The notes under the pieces are model-generated. The model was not told the DNA's origin. It did no database searches and worked only from the letters and a program-made list of their open reading frames with translations. A program made the translations under genes and the position numbers. Below are positions 15,849 to 24,812 of a stretch of DNA of 64,000 nt, in pieces. The first letter of the stretch is position 1. Each line of letters starts with the position of its first letter. The stretch comes from Olivibacter jilunii (GTDB taxonomy: Bacteria; Bacteroidota; Bacteroidia; Sphingobacteriales; Sphingobacteriaceae), in NCBI RefSeq assembly GCF_900607235.1, contig NZ_LR027848.1, positions 1,379,184 through 1,443,183 of the forward strand, in the 5' to 3' direction.

Positions 15849-17525
15849 ATGAATAATTTCATTGTCCAACTGGCTTTACTTTTTAGTCCTCTATATCGTA
15901 AAATCGGGGTAAATACCGCTCAGATGGAGGTTATATTACGTGTCAAATTACTGATGGATGACCGAAGACCGCTAACGGCATTTGGAAACAGATCGAAAAA
16001 GGAAAACAACTACAGCTCCTGGCTTAATTTTTTACTGCTAGCAGTGATGGGTTGCGTATTGCTGCTTTTCCTTTTTTCCGTCAACCAACCTTATCTGTCT
16101 TTTACGATCTACTTCGGTGTGTTTATGGCAATGTTATGCCTCAGCTTGATCGCTGACTTTTCCGTCATCCTGTTAGACAGTAGAGATAATTTTATCATAT
16201 TGCCACGTCCCGTTGATGATCGAACGTTTGCCTTAACACGCATCCTGCACATCGGAATCAGTATAGCTAAACAAGCGGTTGGTTTAGCGCTCCCGGGACT
16301 TATTTTTACAATAATTAGTCGAGGAGGATTTGCCGGTGTTATTTTTATTTTTCAAGCGGCAATAGCAACCGTACTTTGTGTATTACTGGTAAACTTGTTT
16401 TACCTGATTGCCATGAAATTCGTCTCGGTGCAGCGCTTTAAAGACATTGTAGCGTATTTACAAATTGTATTTTCGGTGCTGATCTTTATGTTGTACTACA
16501 CGATGCCAAATGTGCTGGAAAGTGCCATGGTTCAGCAGCTTGACTTTGCAGCGGTGCCCTGGTTATGGCTTACACCAAGTGCTTGGATCAGCGGACTACA
16601 AGAACTCGGAAGGGGAGATACGTCATTACTTACCATTGCACTGTCCCTAGCGGCTTTCTTATCGCCGTTGGTGGCTTTGTGGATAATGAGCAAAAACTTC
16701 TCTACCGGATTGAACGCTACGTTGAGCGCTTTGCAGACAAGCGACGACTCGGTTAAGGTCGAAACAGCTGCCACCCGTAGGCAAACGCTTAGCGATAAAT
16801 TAGCGAATATATTAACCGGTAGCCCATTGGAAAATGCCGGTTTTAGATTAGTTTGGAATGTAACGGGACGCACACGTGAATTTAAAACTAAAGTGTACCC
16901 TTCGTTGGCTTATGTCCCGGTGTATTTTTTTTTCATGTTTTTTGTACGTAACCGAGGAAACGCAGAAGGAACGTGGACAGAAAAATGGAAGAATATCCTC
17001 GCGCAACATACTTATCTCTTCATTTTTTACTTTTCTTTATTTACTTTATTAACCGTATTCCAATTTATCACACAAAGCGAAAAATATAAAGCTGCCTGGA
17101 TTTATTTTGTGGCTCCTATTCAACAACCGGGCCTTTTGATGTCCGGTGTATTGAAAGCTGCGTTTGTTAAATTTTATATGCCTTTTATGATTGTTTTTTC
17201 CGTGCTGGGACTAGCCTTTATTGGTCTGCCGGTAATAAATGACCTCCTTTTATCTACGGCTGTAGGCGGAGTAGCGGCCATTTTAATTTGTCTGTTTACC
17301 GTAACAGGCTATCCTTTTAGTCAACCGATAAAAAAGACAGAAGGGCGCTTTATTGCCAATCTGCTTTTGATAGGATTAATCAGCGCGATCGGCTTTGGGC
17401 ATTATTTAGCTGTTAATTATGAGTGGTTGGTGTGGGCACTTGCTAGCCTTGCCGTCGGTACATTCTTTCTGCTATTACATTTTTTTAAAAAAGAGTCTTG
17501 GGAAAAAGCGGAATTTCGGGAATAA
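15849..17525 (+). CDS. ABC transporter permease
   Basis: A 558 aa protein with roughly twelve hydrophobic segments and a hydrophilic loop near residues 285-335, compatible with a fused ABC-2 type exporter permease. It follows the ATPase gene directly. The last 41 bp of its frame overlap, in opposite orientation, the end of the metallo-hydrolase gene at 17485. No substrate clue is visible. Confidence 0.8.
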   Translation: MNNFIVQLALLFSPLYRKIGVNTAQMEVILRVKLLMDDRRPLTAFGNRSKKENNYSSWLNFLLLAVMGCVLLLFLFSVNQPYLSFTIYFGVFMAMLCLSLIADFSVILLDSRDNFIILPRPVDDRTFALTRILHIGISIAKQAVGLALPGLIFTIISRGGFAGVIFIFQAAIATVLCVLLVNLFYLIAMKFVSVQRFKDIVAYLQIVFSVLIFMLYYTMPNVLESAMVQQLDFAAVPWLWLTPSAWISGLQELGRGDTSLLTIALSLAAFLSPLVALWIMSKNFSTGLNATLSALQTSDDSVKVETAATRRQTLSDKLANILTGSPLENAGFRLVWNVTGRTREFKTKVYPSLAYVPVYFFFMFFVRNRGNAEGTWTEKWKNILAQHTYLFIFYFSLFTLLTVFQFITQSEKYKAAWIYFVAPIQQPGLLMSGVLKAAFVKFYMPFMIVFSVLGLAFIGLPVINDLLLSTAVGGVAAILICLFTVTGYPFSQPIKKTEGRFIANLLLIGLISAIGFGHYLAVNYEWLVWALASLAVGTFFLLLHFFKKESWEKAEFRE

Positions 17526-18309
17526 GATCTGCCGGCTGTGACCATCTTTTTACTTCAAAAATAGGACTTTCTTCGTATCGCGAAGCAACCACAATTTTTA
17601 CGCCATTGGCATGGGTTGAGAAAAGCTCGGTAACTAAATTCGGACAATTATTATCTTTGGATAAATGAGATAAAAAAAGATGACTCAAATTGTCCGTTCT
17701 GTGGTTTAGAAAGAGCTCTAAAGCTTGCTTATTGGACAAATGACCATACCCCCCGCGAATTCTGTTTTTCAAAAAATACGGATAACGCCCGCGATCTAAT
17801 AGATCGTCGTCGTAATTGGCTTCTAAAAAAACCGCATGACACTGGCTGAAATGATGCTGTACACGTTCGCACACCCTTCCTATATCCGTAAAAACGCCGA
17901 TCCGAATGCTTCCTCCTTCTACCACAAAGCTATAAGGGTCAGCCGCATCATGATACTTGGCAAAGGGAGTGATTTGAAAATCGCCAATTTGAATAGGATC
18001 GGATGCATGAAATAGGTGGAGCAGCTCGGGAGCAATAAAAAAGCCGGTTGCTGTTAATGTCCGCTGATTGATATAGACTGGTATGCGGTATTTTAAACTT
18101 AACCTGCACAAGCCCTTTATATGATCACTATGTTCATGGGATATAAAAATCGCTTTGATAGATGGAATGGATAAACCTAAACGGGTCATTCGTCGCTCAA
18201 TCTCGCGGCATGAAATGCCGGCGTCTATTAGAACAGCTTCTCTTCCATTGCCAACATAGTAACAATTGCCATTACTTCCGGAATTGATCGAGGTAACATA
18301 AAGCGACAT
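17485..18309 (-). CDS. Metallo-beta-lactamase-fold hydrolase, YycJ/WalJ-like
   Basis: The 274 aa cytoplasmic protein has the MBL metal motif HEHSDH (H58, H60, D62, H63) after the typical TSINSGSNGNCYYVG opening of the YycJ/WalJ group, proposed single-strand exonuclease-like or regulatory enzymes. It later shows YHDAADP and LSHLSKDNNC, where further metal ligands are expected. It ends inside the convergent ABC permease gene with a 41 bp overlap. Its start lies only a few bases from a TAnnTTTG box on the minus strand, so its mRNA may be nearly leaderless. Confidence 0.8.
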   Translation of the reverse strand: MSLYVTSINSGSNGNCYYVGNGREAVLIDAGISCREIERRMTRLGLSIPSIKAIFISHEHSDHIKGLCRLSLKYRIPVYINQRTLTATGFFIAPELLHLFHASDPIQIGDFQITPFAKYHDAADPYSFVVEGGSIRIGVFTDIGRVCERVQHHFSQCHAVFLEANYDDDLLDRGRYPYFLKNRIRGGYGHLSNKQALELFLNHRTDNLSHLFLSHLSKDNNCPNLVTELFSTHANGVKIVVASRYEESPIFEVKRWSQPADLIPEIPLFPKTLF

Positions 18310-18684
18310 GTGTGCAAACTTAATAATTTTCGTTGGGATTACTGCCCGTGCTTTGCGTTATGGAATTTCTTTTTAAGCGATATTACGATGTTAGTATTAA
18401 AGAAAGGTTTCCTTGAGTTACTCTTTTTAATATATGTTCTTTTTCTTGGCAAAAAGAACGAAACCGAGAAGTTTGCCTTCGAGCTCCTATGAACGCTTTT
18501 GAAAATAAATGCAAGTGAATAAAGTCAAGGTTATCCACCTTGCTAATGGGCGCAGTAAGTGGGATGTATAAAATAAACTTTCTTTTAAAACCACGATTCA
18601 TTTCAATTTAAAAGGAAAATAGGAATATATGAAAGTCCCAAACAAAAAGGGACACACAGCTGTATCTAGGTTGAAGGTTTAATT
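18310..18684. other. 375 bp intergenic region between the MBL hydrolase and cbpA
   Basis: It holds the minus-strand promoter box of the MBL gene near its left end and a perfect 9 bp inverted repeat GTTCTTTTT-cttggc-AAAAAGAAC at 18436-18459, which resembles a small version of the long hairpin at 58701-58758. A 60-codon ORF across it is not supported by anything else. I see nothing further. Confidence 0.5.
18315..18322 (-). promoter_or_regulatory. TAAGTTTG -7 box before the MBL gene
   Basis: The minus strand reads TAAGTTTG here, five bases before the ATG at 18309. No TTG is visible at the expected -33 distance. The close spacing would give a leaderless or nearly leaderless mRNA. Confidence 0.35.
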
Positions 18685-19611
18685 ATGGAATATATTGATT
18701 ACTATAAAATATTGGGCGTTGATAAGAATGCATCTCAAGATGATATTAAAAAAGCATACCGTAAACTTGCCAGAAAGTTGCACCCCGACTTAAATCCGGA
18801 TGATAAAGAAGCGCATAAACGATTTCAGGAATTAAATGAGGCCAATGAGGTACTAAGTGATCCTGACAAGCGGAAGAAGTACGATCAATATGGGAAAGAT
18901 TGGAAGCAAGCGGAAGCTTATGAGCAGGCGAGACAGTCACAACCTGGAGGCGATTACTATGCACGTGGAAATCCTTTTGGCAATCAAAATCCATTCGAAA
19001 GCGGTTTTGACGGATCGGAAGGCGATTTTTCTTCAGGCGGTTTTTCAGATTTTTTCGCCTCCATGTTCGGTGGAGGAAGAAGGAGCCGAAGCCAATTTAA
19101 AGGGCAGGATTACCGCGCGGAATTACATCTCAGCTTGAGGGATGCTGCAGAAACGCATAAACGAACCTTAACAATAAATGGGAAGAAGCTGCGCATCACC
19201 ATCCCTGCGGGTGTGGAAAATGGACAGGAAATTCGTTTGAAGGGTCAGGGTGGACCCGGTGTAAACAACGGGCCGGCGGGCGATCTCTACATCACTTTCG
19301 TTATTGGAAATGACCCAGTGTTTAAGCGATTAAAGGACGATCTGTATTTGACGCAGGAAATTGATTTATACACAGCCGTTTTGGGAGGAGAGGTTATGGT
19401 CGATACACTGGGATCAAAAGTTAAATTAAAAGTTAAACCGGAAACCCAGAATGGTACCAAAGTGCGTCTAAAGGGGAAGGGCTTTCCCGTATATAAAAAA
19501 GAAGGTCAATTTGGCGATCTAATTATAACCTATCAAGTCAACATACCAACCGGATTGAGTGAAGAACAAAAAACGCTATTTCAGCAGCTAGCCAATTTAA
19601 CGACTAAATAA
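18685..19611 (+). CDS. cbpA: Curved DNA-binding protein / DnaJ-family co-chaperone CbpA
   Basis: The 308 aa protein has an N-terminal J domain (HPD at 33-35), a Gly/Phe-rich linker with [10 protein letters not shown] near residue 125, and two C-terminal substrate-binding barrels, without the zinc-finger domain of DnaJ. That layout is CbpA. It stimulates DnaK ATPase and can bind curved DNA in stationary phase. It is followed after 8 bp by its dedicated modulator CbpM, with a terminator behind both. Confidence 0.9.
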   Translation: MEYIDYYKILGVDKNASQDDIKKAYRKLARKLHPDLNPDDKEAHKRFQELNEANEVLSDPDKRKKYDQYGKDWKQAEAYEQARQSQPGGDYYARGNPFGNQNPFESGFDGSEGDFSSGGFSDFFASMFGGGRRSRSQFKGQDYRAELHLSLRDAAETHKRTLTINGKKLRITIPAGVENGQEIRLKGQGGPGVNNGPAGDLYITFVIGNDPVFKRLKDDLYLTQEIDLYTAVLGGEVMVDTLGSKVKLKVKPETQNGTKVRLKGKGFPVYKKEGQFGDLIITYQVNIPTGLSEEQKTLFQQLANLTTK

Positions 19612-19619
19612 TTAGACAA

Positions 19620-19916
19620 ATGGGAACCACATTCATTTTGGTCAAGGAATATTGTGCACAGAGCACGGTGGACGAAGGTTTTATTCGTTCGCTTTATGAA
19701 GAAGGGTTAATAAAGCTCACTTTGCAAGCAGATGAATGGTATATTCATGAAGAAGACCTTGAGGCGTTGGAACGATTTAGGCAATGGCATTACGATTTAC
19801 ACATTAATGTCGAAGGTATTGACGCCATGCGCCATTTAATTGGAAAGATTAGAAGTATGCAAACAGAAATTAAGCTGTTAAAAAGCAGGTTACGCTTACA
19901 CGAAGAGGGATGGTAA
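19620..19916 (+). CDS. cbpM: Chaperone modulator CbpM (MerR-like)
   Basis: A 98 aa helical protein of MerR-like type, with a C-terminal coiled-coil stretch (IRSMQTEIKLLKSRLRLHE). In other bacteria CbpM binds the J domain of CbpA and blocks its chaperone and DNA-binding functions. The direct position behind cbpA supports the assignment more than the sequence alone does. Confidence 0.8.
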   Translation: MGTTFILVKEYCAQSTVDEGFIRSLYEEGLIKLTLQADEWYIHEEDLEALERFRQWHYDLHINVEGIDAMRHLIGKIRSMQTEIKLLKSRLRLHEEGW

Positions 19917-19919
19917 GTT

Positions 19920-19954
19920 GGGCGGAGGCTTATAACGCCCCGCCCCATTTTTTT
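19920..19954 (+). terminator. Terminator of cbpA-cbpM
   Basis: A GC-rich stem (GGGCGGAGGC at 19920-19929 with GCCCCGCCC at 19937-19945, one bulged A) is followed by a run of seven T from 19948. It lies directly after the CbpM stop and before the convergent Dps gene. Confidence 0.8.
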
Positions 19955-19955
19955 A

Positions 19956-20447
19956 TTATTGAACCATAGAACGCAGCATCCAAGCCATTGATTCGTGCTG
20001 CTCCATCAAGCCTGTCAGGAAATCTGCCGTTCCGGCATCTTTATGCTTATCTTGAATAGGATCAATCGATGTGCGAATCTCTCGTATGATGGTTTCATGG
20101 TCTTCTAAAAGCGCTTCAATCATTACTTCAGCAGATGATCCATCATCTGTATGCTCCAAAAGATTGGTTTCATTAAGGAATTGTTGTAAGGTTCCCAATG
20201 AATAATGACCCAATTTACGGATACGCTCTGCCACTTCATCCATCATTTCCGCAAGTTCTTTATATTGCGATTCAAAGAATAAGTGGAGGTCGTGGAAGTG
20301 GATGCCCTTTACATTCCAGTGGAATTTTCGAGTCTTGGTATACAATACAAATTCATCAGCTAATAAATGATTCAATTTGTTTGCTACCGCTTGGCGATTA
20401 TCTTCAGAGATGCCAATGTCAATTTTAGCAGTTTTTACGAGTGCCAT
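19956..20447 (-). CDS. dps: Dps-family ferritin-like DNA-protection protein
   Basis: A 163 aa protein with the Dps ferroxidase ligands: H43 and H55, E59 in the DLHLFFES helix, D70 and E74. These match the E. coli Dps positions H51, H63, D67 (here Glu), D78 and E82 in spacing. Dps dodecamers oxidise and store iron with peroxide and shield DNA in stress. It is the second gene of a minus-strand pair behind the HdeD-like gene (46 bp apart) and converges on cbpA-cbpM. The pair fits a general stress locus. Confidence 0.9.
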   Translation of the reverse strand: MALVKTAKIDIGISEDNRQAVANKLNHLLADEFVLYTKTRKFHWNVKGIHFHDLHLFFESQYKELAEMMDEVAERIRKLGHYSLGTLQQFLNETNLLEHTDDGSSAEVMIEALLEDHETIIREIRTSIDPIQDKHKDAGTADFLTGLMEQHESMAWMLRSMVQ

Positions 20448-20493
20448 GATAAAAGTTTATTAGAGTTCATTAAGATATTTATAGTTCATTTTG

Positions 20494-21063
20494 TTAGGGA
20501 TTCATATGATCCCTGATTTTCTTGAGCTGCATAGAAAAAATGATATTTACCACGCCGGCAACGATAAAAGCAAAGGCCGTCCACCCAACAATAGTCGCAA
20601 TACCGATCACTGGATTGAAAATCATACTTAGGCCGAATAATACCGTTAAGATACCTCCGGCCAAGATCCATCCCCAGCCCTTTACGTCTAAGTTCTTCAG
20701 TTGAAAGGCGTAGCTGCAAAGTGAAGCTCCTAATAAGAGTATATAAAAACCCACTATGAAAGGTAGAACGCTCATCGATAAACTCGGATATAATAATAAA
20801 ACGAAGCCCAGTACAACGTCCAGAATGCCTGCAGACAGTGTCCAACCCCAATGATGCAAACGGTGTCGATTCCCGAATGTAAAGGAAAGCTCCATAATAC
20901 CATTAACAAAAATAAGACCACCAAAGAAAACCGATAAGCCTAAATAGCTCGCCAGCGGATTCGATATTGTATAAAAACCGGCAATCAATAACAAGATGCC
21001 AATAACAGTGAAAAGCCACCAATTTTTGACCTCACGTTTAATCTCCTGTATAAATGCTGTCAT
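20494..21063 (-). CDS. HdeD-like (DUF308) membrane protein
   Basis: From the ATG at 21063 the protein is 189 aa with six hydrophobic helices arranged as three similar pairs (GILLLIAGFYTISNP, LDVVLGFVLLLYP and GGILTVLFGLSMIFNP repeat a Gly-Leu-rich pattern). This is the DUF308/HdeD acid-resistance family layout. The longer frame from 21099 adds 12 weak residues. It precedes dps on the same strand and a TAGCTTTG box lies 34 bp upstream. Confidence 0.75.
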   Translation of the reverse strand: MTAFIQEIKREVKNWWLFTVIGILLLIAGFYTISNPLASYLGLSVFFGGLIFVNGIMELSFTFGNRHRLHHWGWTLSAGILDVVLGFVLLLYPSLSMSVLPFIVGFYILLLGASLCSYAFQLKNLDVKGWGWILAGGILTVLFGLSMIFNPVIGIATIVGWTAFAFIVAGVVNIIFSMQLKKIRDHMNP

Positions 21064-21096
21064 ATGAATAAAATTAATCAAGAACCCGAGCTTTAT

Positions 21097-21104
21097 CAAA
21101 GCTA
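21097..21104 (-). promoter_or_regulatory. TAGCTTTG box before the HdeD-like gene
   Basis: The minus strand reads TAGCTTTG, 34 bp before the ATG at 21063. It overlaps a short palindrome AGCTTT-atc-AAAGCT. No -33 TTG is seen at standard spacing. Confidence 0.35.
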
Positions 21105-21190
21105 CTTCGTTTAGATAAGATATGAGTTGATAACAATCATACTAAATTAGGTGTTTGATCATCTTTTACTTTATTTCAATGGAATGACAA

Positions 21191-21592
21191 TTAATGGTCA
21201 ATTTCGTAGAACTCCAAAGGCAAGTCGTCGGGATCCGCAAAAAAAGTAAAGCGTTTTCCGGTTAGTTCATCTACCCGAATCGGTTCGGTTTGTACCTGAT
21301 GCATCGTTAGATGATCGATTGCCTTCTCTAGATTGTCAACAGCAAAGGCTAAATGTCTTAAACCGCAAGCTTCAGGCTTGCTCACCCGTCTCGGAGGCTC
21401 AGGAAAGGAAAATAATTCAATGACGTATTGACCATTTAAGGCCAAGTCTAGTTTGTAAGATTCCCGTTCATCTCGATAAGTTTCGTTAAGGACCTCAAAC
21501 CCAAGTACGGTAGTATAAAATTGCTTGGATCGTTGATAATCGGAACAGATAATAGCCACATGATGAAGCGCTTGTATTATTGGATTTCCCAT
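21191..21592 (-). CDS. VOC/glyoxalase-family protein (YaeR/GloA2-like)
   Basis: A 133 aa vicinal-oxygen-chelate protein with two beta-alpha-beta-beta-beta modules. Probable metal ligands are in LHHVAII, YVIELFSF, LRHLAFAV and LEFYEI (His, Glu, His, Glu). It follows the group annotated as SMU1112c/YaeR-like, of unknown substrate. It is monocistronic. Confidence 0.8.
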   Translation of the reverse strand: MGNPIIQALHHVAIICSDYQRSKQFYTTVLGFEVLNETYRDERESYKLDLALNGQYVIELFSFPEPPRRVSKPEACGLRHLAFAVDNLEKAIDHLTMHQVQTEPIRVDELTGKRFTFFADPDDLPLEFYEIDH

Positions 21593-21805
21593 GCCAATGT
21601 TTTTGAACGAAGGTATAACTTATAATGTAAAAAAGGTAACATTCTTATGAGAGAAGGCCAAAACAAATTTTTTTTAATTAAAAAGGGTATTTTAGTGAAA
21701 AACTTGGCGAACGCTTGGTTTTTATCGTCAACAACAAAAAAATCCGCAAAATGGATTCTCTTTTTTGACAACTTGAACTTTTTATTCTTTAATTAGATGT
21801 GCATT

Positions 21806-24800
21806 ATGCGAAAAATCTTACCCTTTTGCCTCTTTTTATTTAGCTTTTACTTCCTGAAAAGCCAGGAAACTTTTCCTGTTAACGGCTCGCACGATAAGCG
21901 ACCGAAAAAGTACGCGTTTATAAATGCTCATATTATCACAAAAGCTGGGCAGAGTCTGAAAAATGCGACGCTACTGGTGAACGATCGACTGATCGAATCC
22001 GTAGGAGCGGGACAGGAAGTGCCCGCAGGTTACATAACGATTGATTTGCAAGGCAAGTTTATCTATCCATCTCTGATTGATCCTTTTACTACCTACGGCG
22101 TACCTGAAAACAAGGAATCACGCGCTTTTGGGAGGGCTGCCCAGGTACTCACTTCTACAAAGAACGGCCCATACGCCTGGAACGAGGCAATACGGCCGGA
22201 GACTCGGGCGATCGATGTTTTTGCACAGGATGAAAAGAAAGCAGAACAACTTAAGAAAATTGGCTTCGGAGCGGTACACACGATAGTAAAAGACGGAATT
22301 GCGCGGGGAAGTAGTGCATTGATTGCACTGAACACCAATAAAGATAATGAGCTTGTCATCATTCCCGACGCCGCTGCTCAGTATTCTTTCGATAAAGGCT
22401 CTGCAAAAACGTCTTACCCTTCTTCTTTAATGGGAAGCATTGCCCTTTTGCGTCAAACATATTACGATGCGAAATGGTATCAGCAACAGAAGAAAGAATA
22501 CAACATTTCCTTAGAAGCGTTTAATAAGTGGCAGTCGCTACCACAATTTTTTGAAGTGAACGATGTATTGGATGTTTTAAGGGCTGATAAAATAGCCAAA
22601 GAATTTGGGAAATCCTATATTATCAAAACGGGAGGAAATGACTATCAACGTATTCAAGAAGTGAAGGCTACAGGGGCAAGTCTTATCGTTCCGCTTAACT
22701 TTCCGAAAACATATGATGTAGCAGACCCCTACGAGGCTAATAAATTGTCGCTTGCGCAGTTGAAGCACTGGGAGCTTGCTCCAGGCAATCCCGCCGCTTT
22801 GGAAAAGGCATCCATTCCTTTTGCCTTAACAGCTAGCGATTTAGATAACGTCCGGGACTTTTGGCCCAATTTACGCAAAGCCATTAAATATGGATTAAGT
22901 GAAGATGCCGCTCTACGTGCATTGACGGAGACTCCTGCTAGATTGTTGGGAGCGGGTGATCGCTTAGGAACCTTGGAGAAAGGAAAACTGGCTAGTTTTA
23001 TTATTACTTCGGATAGTTTGTTCAAAGAAGGGAATATCATCTATGAAAATTGGATTGAAGGAGAAAAATTTATCGCTAACCATAGCAGTAATAAAGATCT
23101 GAGAGGAGAGTACGCAAGCAATGTGGATGATTTCGGTGCAATAAAACTGCTGATAGGCGGGAAGCAGGGAAAGTATGAAGCTTACATTAGCAAGCCGAAC
23201 GATACGACAAAAATCAAAGCGAATTTGGTAGTAGATGGTGATTTGTTAAGTCTGAGCTTTAATCCGAAAGGGGTAAAGAAAAGCTACCGGATTAGCGCCT
23301 ATATTGCAACAGTAAAACCACTTCAATTAAAAGGTGAAATTAATCGTGAGGATGGTGGTACTATTCCTTGGTCAGCTTCTTATACGGGGGCCTACACGGA
23401 AAAGACCGAAACGAAGCGAGCGGACAAGCCCCTTGAATTAGGCAAGGTAATTTATCCTTTTGCAGCCTATGGTCATGAGCAACCTCTTGCTGCTGCCGAT
23501 GTATTGTTAAAAAATGCGACCGTATGGACTAATGAAAAAGAAGGCATATTGGAAGGAGCAGATGTATTAATTGCCGGTGGAAAAATCAAAGCGGTCGGTA
23601 AAAATCTCAATGCCTCCGGCGCAACGCTCATTGATGCTACCGGCAAGCACATTACGGCAGGTATCATAGACGAGCATTCACATATCGCTATTTCTAGAGG
23701 CATAAACGAGGGAACGCAATCAGTTACTGCTGAAGTGCGTATTGGTGATATTATAAATTCGGAAGATGTTAATATCTATCGACAATTGGCAGGCGGGGTA
23801 ACGTCCTCGCATATATTGCACGGCTCAGCTAACGCAATTGGCGGGCAATCTCAATTAATTAAGTTGCGTTGGGGTAAATCACCTGAGGAGCTTAAATTCG
23901 AAGGGAGCGATGGCTTCATAAAATTTGCCCTTGGCGAAAACGTAAAACAAAGCAATTGGGGAGATATTGCACGGGTGCGTTTCCCGCAAACACGAATGGG
24001 TGTGGAGCAGGTGTATGTAGATGCTTTTACAAGAGCGAAGGAATATAAGGCAAAAATAGCGATGAAAGGCAGCAATGCGCGTCGTGATCTCGAATTGGAT
24101 GCTTTGGTGGAGATATTAGACAATAAGCGTTTTATCACCTGCCATTCCTATGTGCAGTCTGAAATCAATATGCTCATGCATTTGGCTGATAGCCTTGGTT
24201 TCAAGGTAAATACCTTTACGCATATCTTAGAAGGCTATAAGTTAGCGGATCGTATGGCCGCAAGAAGTATTGCAGGAGCTACTTTTGCAGACTGGTGGGC
24301 CTATAAAATGGAGGTACAGGAGGCAATACCCTATAATGCTTATTTAATGGAAAAGCAGGGTGTGGTAACGGCCATTAATTCGGATGACGCTGAGATGGCT
24401 CGTCGCTTAAATCAGGAAGCTGCAAAAGTAATCAAGTATGGTGGCTTGACAGAAGAAGAGGCATGGAAATTAGTAACCCTCAATCCAGCAAAAATGCTGC
24501 ACATTGATAATAAGGTGGGTAGTTTGAAAGCCGGCAAAGATGCAGATGTGGTGATATGGAGTGGTAATCCTTTAAGTATTTATGCCCGTGCCGAGAAGAC
24601 CTTTGTAGATGGTGTAAAATATTGGGATGTAGAGGAAGATGAGAAGATTCGAGATTTTCAACAAAAAGAGAAAGCTAGATTGATTGCTAAATCGTTGGAA
24701 GAAAAGGATAAAGGGAATGCAACACAAAAAGCAGTCGAAAAGCCAACCATTATTTATCATTGCGAAACGCTTTCAGGAGATATTAACGAGGATGTCAACC

Positions 24801-24808
24801 ATAACTAA
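21806..24808 (+). CDS. Two-unit exported amidohydrolase, N-terminal unit without HxH
   Basis: Exported by a signal peptide (about residues 1-20, FYFLKSQ); the ATG at 21806 is chosen over 21797 because it starts the signal. The C-terminal half is a metal-dependent amidohydrolase: EHSH gives the HxH pair at 23675-23683, then His in ITCHSY and FTHILEG, and the catalytic Asp in INSDDAE, so it looks active. The N-terminal half also has the amidohydrolase outline (FINAHIITKAG opening, GTLEKGKLASFII ending) but IDPFTTYG replaces the metal HxH. The result is an inactive-plus-active tandem. It lies just before another degenerate amidohydrolase gene. Confidence 0.8.
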   Translation: MRKILPFCLFLFSFYFLKSQETFPVNGSHDKRPKKYAFINAHIITKAGQSLKNATLLVNDRLIESVGAGQEVPAGYITIDLQGKFIYPSLIDPFTTYGVPENKESRAFGRAAQVLTSTKNGPYAWNEAIRPETRAIDVFAQDEKKAEQLKKIGFGAVHTIVKDGIARGSSALIALNTNKDNELVIIPDAAAQYSFDKGSAKTSYPSSLMGSIALLRQTYYDAKWYQQQKKEYNISLEAFNKWQSLPQFFEVNDVLDVLRADKIAKEFGKSYIIKTGGNDYQRIQEVKATGASLIVPLNFPKTYDVADPYEANKLSLAQLKHWELAPGNPAALEKASIPFALTASDLDNVRDFWPNLRKAIKYGLSEDAALRALTETPARLLGAGDRLGTLEKGKLASFIITSDSLFKEGNIIYENWIEGEKFIANHSSNKDLRGEYASNVDDFGAIKLLIGGKQGKYEAYISKPNDTTKIKANLVVDGDLLSLSFNPKGVKKSYRISAYIATVKPLQLKGEINREDGGTIPWSASYTGAYTEKTETKRADKPLELGKVIYPFAAYGHEQPLAAADVLLKNATVWTNEKEGILEGADVLIAGGKIKAVGKNLNASGATLIDATGKHITAGIIDEHSHIAISRGINEGTQSVTAEVRIGDIINSEDVNIYRQLAGGVTSSHILHGSANAIGGQSQLIKLRWGKSPEELKFEGSDGFIKFALGENVKQSNWGDIARVRFPQTRMGVEQVYVDAFTRAKEYKAKIAMKGSNARRDLELDALVEILDNKRFITCHSYVQSEINMLMHLADSLGFKVNTFTHILEGYKLADRMAARSIAGATFADWWAYKMEVQEAIPYNAYLMEKQGVVTAINSDDAEMARRLNQEAAKVIKYGGLTEEEAWKLVTLNPAKMLHIDNKVGSLKAGKDADVVIWSGNPLSIYARAEKTFVDGVKYWDVEEDEKIRDFQQKEKARLIAKSLEEKDKGNATQKAVEKPTIIYHCETLSGDINEDVNHN

Positions 24809-24812
24809 TACA

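Noticed and set aside
18310..18492. A 60-codon ORF in the MBL-cbpA gap
   Set aside because: It begins inside the MBL promoter region and runs through a hairpin with poor protein composition.
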